Positions 36,301 to 48,300 of a DNA stretch of 64,000 nt are shown here, in pieces. The translations under genes and the position numbers were made by a program. Source of the DNA: Atriophallophorus winterbourni (Eukaryota; Platyhelminthes; Trematoda; Plagiorchiida; Microphallidae); contig JACCGJ010004931.1 of NCBI GenBank assembly GCA_013407085.1, positions 153,382-217,381 of the forward strand, in the 5' to 3' direction. How positions within the stretch are numbered: the first letter of the stretch is position 1; each line of letters opens with the position of its first letter. The notes beneath the pieces are model-generated. The model saw only the letters and a list, made by a program, of their open reading frames with translations. It was not told the origin of the DNA and did not search any database.

Positions 36301-39300
36301 CGGAGTTGTGTTTAGGTTAGAACTATAAAATCTAACTAACTATTGAGCATAAAAAGAATATCAGCTGTTTATGTTCGCATCAATGCTGAGCACTAGATTG
36401 TGGTGATCTCAGCCTCATTATTAACGCAATTCGACCTGCTATGGCATTTTCGACAGTCTTTTATCATACGGCTTGTTACCGTGTCTAAACACTTCAACAT
36501 TGTATAAATCGACACTGTGAATGTTATGACAAGTCAGAAAAAATAAGAATACTATAATCCCTCGTATATCGCGATTGCCAATAGACACGCTTCCAACGGT
36601 CATCTAAACTGATATAAGATTCACTGGAAGTCTGCCCATGCAAACATAAAGGCAAACATCACATTTTATTCTGTAGACACTATTTGTGACGCTTGATAAA
36701 AGTGTATCAGTTATATCAAGGACGAACGAGTAAATCTTTCTTACTTATGTCACACGTACGGACGCATGGTTTAAGATTCTACTGATTGCTTTGGGTAGAC
36801 CTTAATTGTATGATAGAGACGTTTGCAAAAGCGATCTGTGAGCTCTTGACATAGATCTAGGGGGTAGAAAGAACTTTCTGTTCACAGTGTGAGGCGTTAT
36901 CTTCTAGCCAGTGAAGTGCAAAAACTTATTTCGGTTGTTGAGCGTAGATCTCGCTACCGATCGAACGATCGACTGTCTGTTGCTGTGAAATGTGTAAGAA
37001 AACGTGTTCTTCCGAATCGGAAGGTTTACTGAACTGAAACCTTGTGGAGTATGAGATCATCGTGCACTCTTAACTAACATCCATGGATGTCATCGAACAA
37101 AGGCGGACAACAATATCAACATACGGTGTCCAGCTAAAGCAACATGGGATATTTATAAGCCATATAGGCATCAACAACCCGATAAGAAAAACAATAGTTC
37201 CCGTCAATGTACGAGTAATCATGTTTAGGCAAATTCAAATATACAATTCGCAAAACAACCTATAAGAATCATCTAGAAAACAGAAGGCAAAACATTCTCC
37301 AGAATCTCAAAATGATCAGGAACTTAAAATACACATAACTTTCGAAATTAATCACATTACCAGAATCTGATCTAAAGTGTACCTATGCGGTAGATAGTTT
37401 GACAAGTTTTACACACTCTTAGAATCAGCCTAACTATTAAAATTATTTGTGTGGGATCAAATCCATTCTTGAATCGATCGTGTTTAAATCATAATTGAAA
37501 CAATATTCATCTTTTGCATTGTTTTATAGGAAATACGGTTGAAACATTTTATTTCGAATGTAGTAATCAAATCCCGAAAGTTTTAGAACACTTGCAGGCT
37601 GAGCCTTACAAAGACTGACAAAAATAAACTAAAAAGGAGTTGATCAACCTTGCTAATGTTGACGCGCTCTCAAAACTCGATGCTCATAGAATCTCTCCTT
37701 AATGATGTATTATTAAATGAAAAAGCTTTCCGTTTGCTCATGTCATGAGTACCAGATTCCGATAATAGTTCGTCACAACAATCCAAGACAAATAACTAAC
37801 ATGAACTCAATAAATCGATGTTGGACTAAAACGTTTACTTGGAAGTTAGCAAGGATATATATCAACAAAATATTTTCAATTTAGACTATTGTTGTTATTG
37901 TTGTTGTTTGCTTGAACCATCATCTCAATTTTAAAATTGTCAATTAAAATGCTTAGGAAATTTCATGAAAACCGCCATCAATCCACTCCGCTAACGAGAA
38001 TCGAAAACTTAAAACATTTATTGTCATTTGAAAGCTGGTTGTCGGAAAATCTCAAATATTAGGCAAAATATGCTTACTGAAAGAAGATTGGAGATCAATC
38101 GGAATATTGGGAAGATAAAGTTACCCGGGTTGTCTAGGCATTGTACAGGTGCAGTTCCGGTTGTCTTCGGCGAATAAAATCCTCATAAAAAGTCAATTTA
38201 ATCAATTCATTATTCACTTGTAACCCCAAGGTGGTTCGAGATTTTCTTTAAATAATGTCGTAGTGGAGTAGTTAGACAGCTTGAAGCCAATTTTGTAAAA
38301 AAATTATTGTTCTCGGTCCACTATAAACGCCGGGTTTTTAACCAAAATATCTCATACAGTCAAGTCGCTAAACGTCGTTTTACGCCACGCGCGATACAAA
38401 TATTTAACTCAATGTTGTATTGAACAGCTGAAAATTGTGAGTCATGTAAATTGTGCTGTGCCGGGTGGAATGAATTCTAATGAATACTAAATGAATTAAT
38501 CAGAAATATGGAGAAATCTAAAACACTGGAAATTCGTCCCATCTCATCACAAACCACGATATATTAACATGTCGTTGACCAGCTTAATTAAATAAGATAT
38601 GGTGTTGAGGATAAGACTGGCAATTTTAATCCCTCCGTATAAACATTACACGTTCACCTATTTCGTCAAATGTTTTCTTGCCAATTGTGCGATTCGAATA
38701 CGTGTTGTTGTTCTTGGTCTCCTTTGGTCAAATTCGGCTAAAGATCCACATCACAATCGCATGAATTTTCATGTTCCACAGCTTTTTGAATGACAAAATA
38801 ACCTAATTCGGGAGAAAGAATCTCTCCCGCAGCGCGTGCAAAGCATGCGTGTACACAAAGTTAATCATGCTCATCTCCTTCGTCTAAAAGTTCATCTCAT
38901 AAGGACAAACAAATGAATATTCGGCAAGCTACTGTGCATCACCTTTTCTGTACGTTAGCCGAACTAAAATGATGAACTGCAAATCGAAACTAATTCCAAC
39001 AACCTCACATTATGTAGTCATAATTCCTTCAATTTGAAACGTTAGTATTCAACTCACCAATTAGACAGCGATATATATAAAGGTGCCAGCACCACAGAAA
39101 ATTGGAAATCGTTCGCTAGATACCAAGACCAGGGCATGCACTGTTAAATGTACATGTGAATTCAAAATAAATATGTAGCGATATTTTTTATACTCACAAT
39201 AAAATATAACTATATATATACATATGTAACTAAAAGGATAAGATCTTTCTTAACTATTTATGCTGAGATCACGGTAATTATCAGTGGTTTTACAATAAAT

Positions 39301-42300
39301 AAATTTAGTTATACATCAATGAAAATAATTTTGGAATAAAATTCATTGATTAGCCGCCAGACTTACATTGTACCTCACGAACGTTCCGCATCAATATAGA
39401 TTACATCACCAGTAAAACTTATTGCGAATCGACCATTGTCAGTCAGATTCTTTTATTCATTTCTCTAGGGGTGCATAATTGCGTTCATCACCCACGCAAG
39501 TTCGAAAAATATCTTGGATTACACAGCTGAAAAAAGTCTGGAATTGTGATAGTTTGAAAAATGATTTATAATGTGAAGCTGTTCACAAAGGCGTCTCACG
39601 TCCGCTAGACACGCTACGGCGGATCCTTGGACGTTTTATCCGGGTTTATTGTTGCTTTGATGATGAACACTTATATAGATCCGGTTCTGGGCGAAGAGCG
39701 AACACCAAGGCCCCAGAAATATATTTTGCCTCTGAACCGCTTATATCATCGAGCGTTTAAGCTTGTGGACGGTTTTCAAAATATGCCAATCTATGAGCTC
39801 CACAGACGACTGGACCTGAGAACGCATCACAAATGAGAATTCGGGTTGATCTTATCCTTGCACATAAGGTCTTTAATACTGTTTCCCACCCCCCGATAAC
39901 TTATTCCAACATCGAACTGATAGTAACATCTGAGGTCATGGTTGTATGTTGGGAACACGACACTCCACAAGGAATTGCCACTCGTATTTTTATTTAGTGC
40001 GTATGTTTTGTTTGGAATTCCCGATCTGCTAATTTGAGAAACTCCAATAGTTTAGATTTTTTACAAATCAAACATGAGAATTATATGCGATGGTATACAG
40101 CGCGTGCGTACTAAATGCTTTACTGTACGGCAGTGAAACCTGGACCACCCACGCAAAACACGAACGGAAGCTGAATGCTTTCCATTTACGAACATCTTGA
40201 ACATATCGTGGATGGACAAAGTGACTGATGCTGAAGGGTTTTCAAAAGCTGGTCTACAGAGAATGTTCACCCTATTGCGACAACGCCGCCTGCGGTGGCT
40301 TGGTCATGTCTACAGAATGGAAAATAGTCGTAATCCGAAAAATCTACTTTACGGTGAGTTGCAATTAGGAAGTCGAATATTGAGCAGACCGCGCTTGCGG
40401 TACAAAGACGTTTGTGAAAAAAGAGACGTGAAAGCTCCTTGCGTTGACTTCGAGAGTTGAGAAGGACTTGCTCGTGACCGCTCTCATTAAAGCATAGTGT
40501 AAAGCTGGGGGAGCACATACAGCTCTTGTCTGCTGAGCGCAGATCACGCCGCCGACGTGCAACTGACACACGAAATTTCAAGCGATTGTGATGTACATCC
40601 ATGGTTGAGATCGACCGAAGGAGGCCAACAACAACCTACTCCTAACTTTCCTATAGGGTTTGGTCAAGATTCGTGATTTACACCAACTCTGGCATTTAAA
40701 TCACTTATTACTACTACACACTTTTATCATGGGCAAGTCGTTGATGACATTTGTGAGGCAATGATAAAAAGCAGGTGTCACAGAGAGCGTCGGCGTATAA
40801 ATGTTGACCAATATAATGATAACAGTAGTACACTTAAGATTTCGAGTCCAAATACGTTTCCTCCCGCTGCTGCTTGGCTCAGCTGATTTAGTAGGCTGTT
40901 TCCCACGGCAAAACCAACTCCATTCAGTCGAGGCTCATCAGGGCCTCTCCCTTTTCAAATATGTGTAATCTCTTTCTGTTAACATAGCATTTTCTGGGAA
41001 CCGCGTCTCTTGCAGGTAAATCATGTCGAACATCATTCGTGAGCTTACCATTGGATATTCTCTCTTCCTTTTATACTATTATATTTTTCACATTTTTATT
41101 CATACCGTAATCCTGTGGTGTTGTAAAATATTAACTTTTTCATTCATAAATCCTTAAAACCTTTAATTCGGACGTTCCAGGTTCTCAGTTACAGAGCTGA
41201 TCTGTGTTGGTTCGTAATTCGATTAGGTGGTGCGGAAAAAATACAGTCTACTTTGCGGTTGGTTTCTAATCCACATGCATTCAATAAGGATAGCCCACCG
41301 TAGCGAGACGGCACCTTATTTTCTGCGGGCTGCCCGGCATGAGGCGGCCAACAGCCGTCCAATGAGACCTGAAGCTCTCTTCCACCGTCTGAAGCAGCTC
41401 CAGGCGCTTAGCTCTACGCCAGTCGACCCATAGCTTTTAACCAGTATCCGCTGCTTCCCTTGTTATTATCCACGGTAGCGTAATGGAGTGTCCTCTACAT
41501 TGGTGCGCTGATATATTGGGCAACGATGTCGTCGAAGGAGTTGAAGTTGTACAGCGTTAGCTTTATGTGCAACAAATCCTAAAAATTGAATCACAAATGT
41601 CTTGAAAATCTGTATAATCGAACATACCATTTCTTTTGAACGTATGAAGTTGTTTAAATAGGTCAGCCATCCATGCTTCCGGCAAAACAATATGTCGGTT
41701 AGTTGTGGCCGTTGGGGATAAAATGGACCGTCGGTTAAATAATTGAAGAGACCAGTGTATAGGATCAGAACCAACAAATAGGCCGGGTTCATTCTAGAAT
41801 GATAACAAACATGATACGTGTGTGTGATGGAAATGCATGCAAATGAGCAATTTAGTTCAAGGTACCTACTTCGTTTTTGCGCAGACAAATTTTACGTGTG
41901 ACAGAATCATTAACGATTATATAGGTACAAGACTTGTGTGAGTTAGTGCAAATCGTTCGAATTTAGCCTCACGATGCCCGTGTTTTGGAAGCACATGGCT
42001 GTACTGATGGTGAGTCCTAATCCATTGAAAATAGTTTTATACATTCATACACTATTTTGGTATCCAATAACAACTGGGTAGGGTAGAGAATAAAGCTGGG
42101 CACATTTAGACAATCTGGAAATTTATAAATGAAATTACATGCAAATAAGGATTCACATTCAATCTGTTTGAAATATTAGTAAAAATCAAATTTACTTCGA
42201 ATACGTTGCATTTAAACGGAAAATATCTGAAATAAACTATATGCCACTTCGCATACACAAGTTTTAAAATAATCGTTTCTTGTAACAGATCTTATAGTGA

Positions 42301-45300
42301 CTAATTCAAACGTTGGGAGTGAAATTGCTAATCCCGAATCGGACTGTATACTTATTTGATGTCCTTTGGATTATGAGAACATGGTGGGCTGTTGATGTAC
42401 ATGCATGGCCACATTGACCAACAGAGGAACACAACAACATTTCAATAAGAGCTAATTATTCTCATGACCATGGGAGTATTACACAAAAATAAACAAGAAC
42501 AAAATAATTGTTGACCGAAAGCATTTAGCAACCGTTCGTAAGATGATAAATGCAAAAGAAAATATGTCACGAGAAGCGAAAAAATTGTCCGTGATTATTT
42601 GACCAAGTCATGGCGAATACTGGACGTCCTGGCACGCATAAAAAGATCGCAACGTAAACAAAACAAACAACAATAACCAATTGAAAAATGCGAATGACTG
42701 CTGCGCCTAAAACGTGCTCAACACAACACAGTTACTTTTTTATCGCTGAATTACGCAAGATGATAGATAGCATTAAACGTACCTTATGAAACGATGAAAA
42801 ACAAAGAACAACCAAAATTTTAATTGTTTCCAAACTCCTTTGACGTATGTGAAGCGAGGATAGGCAGTGTAGACCGAGAGTAAACCACTGAAATCGAAAT
42901 GCGTTTAACTAAAAATTATATTGGCACCAGTTTTATCTATTAACGTTTTATCTATTTGCGTCACAATAGCAGGCAACAATGTTTTGGCTAATAATCTAAG
43001 AATGTGGTACACAGAATATGTTTTATCCAGAACTGTATCAAACGTTTGAAATTTTAGTCGAAGATCGCAAAATGTTTCGGGATTCAGGATTTATCATTAC
43101 GGTGGCCCTTTCAGTATTACGATTATACACGCCAGAACATCACATGACTCGCGTTAATGTGTTGTTGTTGGCCTCCGTCGGTCGATGTCGACCATGGATG
43201 TACATCACAAACGCGTGAATGTTCAAGTTTTGCAGCTTTTGGAATCACTAAACAGTCCGATTCGGGAGGAACAATCTCTCCCGCAGCGCTTGCAACCATA
43301 GTCAGAACTCGGTTGTATTGCGTCAGTTGCACGTCGGCGGCGTGATTTGCGCTCAGCCGACAAGAGCTGTATCTGCTTCTACTCAGCATGCAGATGGCGC
43401 TTTACACAGTGCCTCCAATGTGAGCGGTCAAGAGCAAGTTCTTCCCAACTCGCCGGGTCAATGCCAAGAGCTTTCATATCTCTTTTGCAAACGTTTTTTA
43501 CCGCAAGTGCGGTCTGCCCAATGGTCGACTTCCTAATTGCAACTCACCATATAGTAGATCTCTCGGAATACGACCATTTTCCATTCCATAGACATGACCA
43601 AACCAGCGTTAATCAGCTGACAGGCTTCAAAATAATCATTCCGGTGTTTCATGCGATAATCTCATGTATTTAGCAGAAAGAGGTTACGCAAGTATAGAAC
43701 TGGTGCATGCGTTCAACAAACTTATTCAAAGCCTGATTCCAGGTGATTTTATATCCAAACATTCATGACATGATAATTTCCGAATATTAAACGCATTAAG
43801 CACATAAACGGGATGCTTACGAAAGCATGAAAAATGTATCCACAGACAGCGTTCCACCAATGATTACTTGATAAGTCCACCGACGAAAGTTCTTTTGAAC
43901 GTAAACCAACAAATTATCTGTAAGCATACGAACATAAAACAGCAATTGTAGATTAATATGTATGCAGTCCTTATTGTAATGAAGATTCTTTTATGTTTAT
44001 ATCAGTGACTGCGAAAGTTTATTTCACAACAAAATCCACGTGGGTGAGTAAAATAGTTAAACAATCGAGCTTCGAGAAAGAAATCGAATATTTTTCTCAT
44101 AGGATTGATTAAAAATAAGTCATTGCAAGCTTCAAAAATAAAATAATTGGCTTCTGATTTTGCCTTGGCACCATAGAGGCATAGTCGACACACTTTGAAG
44201 TTCTGTGATAAAATTGTATCAAATTGGCACATGTCACAGTCACGTCTGTAGTAAATATTCATGTGATAAATAGGGTGGTTGCATCAGTTCATTCACTTGT
44301 AAAAACAGAACCTGCACCTAGCTGAAGAGTTTGAGCCTTACGACACCAGTCTTTGATTGTGTGTTGTAGAAAAGTGTGTAAGCCGTGGCGCTGTGTTCAT
44401 CAACCGCTTATGTGGGAGGCCACATGTGACACGTCCTCTTCCAGCTGATGAATAGTGAGAACATATGTTGTCACCTGAAGAGAGATCACACACCTGCTAA
44501 ACAGTTCTAATCTAATGGGTAATACTTTCTGGTGTAAACGTAGCAGGAGAGATTTTACCCTCTGAATTTTATTGAAGGTTCATAAAATGCCTTGCGAGTT
44601 ATGAAATCATTTGGTCATGAGATGCCTATCCACGTTTGATATCAATCGATGGGGGCCATCGAATATAATAGCGCACGTTCCCTTTCAAATAATATCATAT
44701 ATAATCACTCATCATTACATTCAAACAGCCGATAATGGGTAACATTTCATACGCAACTCACATGTCAAAACGTCACTTCAGTTCCATTAGTTTTGCTGGG
44801 CTCGATGGAGATACTAAGCTCATGTGTTGTTATAAGAATGTATGCCCTACTATATAAGCAGCGATATTTTCGGATGAGGATGTGAGCACCACAATTCATT
44901 GGTCTCTCATATGCGCCTCGAGCGCTTGGCCAGGAATCACTTTGTGATTCTGTATTTGAACATAGTGGTTCTTTGCAAGAACCCTATATAACAGTGGCAT
45001 ACAAGATTAACTTTGTTGACTGCGCACACATTTTCAGGTTTTGAATTCGAGTTGAAAATGTTGAGCTGCCTGAACCTCATTCGATACTTTATCTCATTAC
45101 GTAAATGTTATCTCTGAAACTATTTAGCATCAGAAACAGCGTGATCTTAAATGTAACCGAAATTTTCAGAAAATAATTGAGTTGTTTCGTTTTGAGTAAC
45201 CCTGTGTTGACACCTGTTTACTAATATCCCTCATAGGGATTACAAGATACCCATTTTTAAGTGACAGCTTGGCTTAACATACCGTTTTCTCCAGTATTCG

Positions 45301-48300
45301 TTGTCATCATTACATAATGCAGCGACTGCTGTTCTGCTTGCATTTACAGCTACACGAGGTGACCGAAACTCAGTATAAAACACCAGGGTTGATCTCTCAT
45401 TTGTTTGTGAGTATTAGAAAGCAGAGCTATAAGCAAATTTATATTTTAAATACTGATAATCATATAGACCCAACCAGCCTTTGGAAGACTGTTCGAAACC
45501 GTTGATGGACGTCAACCGAATACATTAAAGAACATGAATAGTTTGTGGAGAGCTCCTTTGCATGCACTTCAACAGCACAACCGGTTTCTGGCTTATTTAC
45601 AACAGATTCCATGTAAAACTGATTCGTGCTGTTAAACTATTTCGAGACTGACCCTTCCATCTTATGGCAATGAAATACCCTCATGTTATTGTAGTGTGTA
45701 ACTGCGGAGTATTTGAGCATTGTACATGGACTGCGGTTCAAATTAATCGAAATGACTGATTTCGGGATTGTTAAGGATAGGTGTCGGTGCCTAATCGTAA
45801 TTTTTATGAATAATGTTTTATAGATTTCTCAACTTTTCTGGAGTTCTTGTGTCGCGGTTCAATGGCTCGTAATTCTTCGGTAAATGCCACCAATGTAATG
45901 TGGTCCTTTATGAAAATAATGACGGTAAATACCTTATTCATTAATATGAATTTACTTCGCAAATGAGAACTCACTTGTAGTAAAAAAGGAGAACGTAATT
46001 GTGTGACCGAAAATAATCCAAATCATTGTTAATACACGGATTCCATCGAGGAAGATGAGTGGATGTGGTGACTGGTTTCCGTCCGCATTTGTTATGCTGG
46101 GTCTTGGTGAACAGAACAGTTTGTACGAATTGTAGAGTACAGAGAATGCGCAAAGTCCCTGGACGATACAATGCTTCCCGCTCAAAATATCTGCAGCATT
46201 TCGATATTCAGGAAAAAATCAAAATGAACTCTGTTGATGGAACATCATGAAAATGTAACAAAGTCAATACGATATTCAAGAGTCATTTCATGTACACTGA
46301 AAGAATGCTGGAACTGAAGCTGATGAACTAAATTAGAACAATGCAAATATTTTTGAATTATGTTCTGATGCATATTACAAGACTCTACTTGAGATCTTCT
46401 AGACACAACAAGCAGCGAAAGTATGGTTGTGTCTAGCGTGTTGATAAAAATTATTCATAGATGAAATGCGGGTAAAAGAACCATGGTTTACGTAAGACCC
46501 TTAATAATGCATATCTTGTCAGATACTAAATTAGGTGAGACCCTGAAGTTTTCTGATTTTATTAGCACTTAGTGACGATTTTACACATTTGAACCAGTAC
46601 TAGTGGAAATTTTCCGACATTGGTCTGCGCTATCCTTTCATTTGGACATGCTGGAGAAGTGGTGCTCAGCATATTGCTCATATTTAAAAAAACTTTTTAA
46701 CCATGGTCCTTTAGAGATTTCTCACATTTGTGTAACATTCAAGGCTGCTGTCAAACAAATGTTGCAGGAAAACCTGTTAAGCCATACGAGCAGACAATGA
46801 GAACACATTGTGATGTGAGTCGAATGTTGAGAAGAATGTTCGTGTTTACACTACTTTCCGTCAAATTAAACGATGGCGTTCATCATCGTAAAGCAATATA
46901 ATTAGGCTACCAAGGTAATATACTAACATTGTCCAATTTACGCTATATTTAAAATTCAACAATAATTGCATATGAAACTATCATAATGAGCAACTTATGT
47001 TAAAAATCCTTAGATTTTTTTTAAAATGCGAATCATATCCACCTGATCGATAGTCCCAAAAACACGTTGAATCCTTTCGCGTTTCGTTTAGCATTGTCCG
47101 ATCGATACCGATGCTACTTTCCATAGAATCTGCTGCGTTAGGATCCAGGAGTGGCGCATCCTGCGCATCTGATTCAGGTCGTTGTTGAAGGAGCGCACCC
47201 ATACGTTTGTGAATAGTGTAATACCATGTAAAATACAGCAGAACATCGATGGCAGAACCGCAGAGCATTATCAATGCAGAAAACAAAGCAACCATTCTGT
47301 AAACGGAAGTAAATATTGTTATTTCATATTTATTAGAGTGCTCTATCAGACAGATATTAACACTGTGAATATTATTAAGCTTATATTTCTAGGGAATATA
47401 TAAGTCATTTATTGATGAATCGATTATTATTCGATTGTTCTGCTAAACATAATTGATTATTGAGCTTTTTTGTAAATATAAAAAACATTTAAATTAATAG
47501 TGTTAACAATACGACTTGATTAAATTCGATTCAAACATTTCATCTCAAAATTCAAGCACGATATACTATATATCAGATAAATCTTGTTTTAAGGTGATAT
47601 TTCATTATCAGAAGGTTGTAAAACACAACGTAACACATTTGAGGTTAATCTGGATTCACTATCATATTTTATATCAAAAAGCTGCCGAAAATCGTTTCGC
47701 AGGACCTATTCTAGTAAGCGCTTGAATTGAGCCTTCACGGGGCAGTTGGCGTAAGATTGATGCGAGTGTGAAGCTAGATGCTGTTCTCGGATTCGTTTGG
47801 ATAAGGTCCATCATGTTTGTACAAAGCACGCGCGTAACAATATCTCAATCGAACAGTGTTATGTGGTCATACAGTCAGTCACAGAAGTAGCCATCTTTCT
47901 CGTAGTGTTCACAGCATTATGCCATACTTACACAAACAACCGGTTCAGAAGTGATGCGCTTTCGGTAGACGGACACGTCCCCACTATAGCCCAACGTGCT
48001 GACGACCCTTCGCGTAATGACTTCAAGTGAACCGGTCAATAGCAATTTCATTTTACACGCATGCAAAAATTATGCATAAGCAAAACATTTAATCATATTT
48101 GAAAACATGAGCATTAATTTATTGAATCAAAGGGAAATGACATAGAGGTTTTGAAGACAATTTTTTTGATTTTAAACTCACATAGCGAACCAGAACCAAC
48201 CATCTCGCGGTAAAAATCCAGGACTACTGTGGCAAAAACTGGCATCATCATCAACTTCGAAACCGAAGTTGTATATTGCTAACAAATTGTGAACTGAAGA

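Noticed and set aside
40267..40602. 111-codon minus-strand frame
   Set aside because: It is the antisense shadow of the plus-strand RTE C-terminal frame at 40197-40460.
41210..41222. 'ggttcgtaattcg' and similar strings as tRNA B boxes
   Set aside because: No matching A box or cloverleaf could be folded around any of them; no tRNA gene is claimed.
43318..43673. Plus-strand frames of 72 and 108 codons
   Set aside because: They are antisense to an inverted RTE 3' end; the real (decayed) coding direction is minus.
47797..48030. 77-codon plus-strand frame
   Set aside because: It overlaps acyltransferase exon 4 on the opposite strand, which fits the NRF domain and splice phases better.
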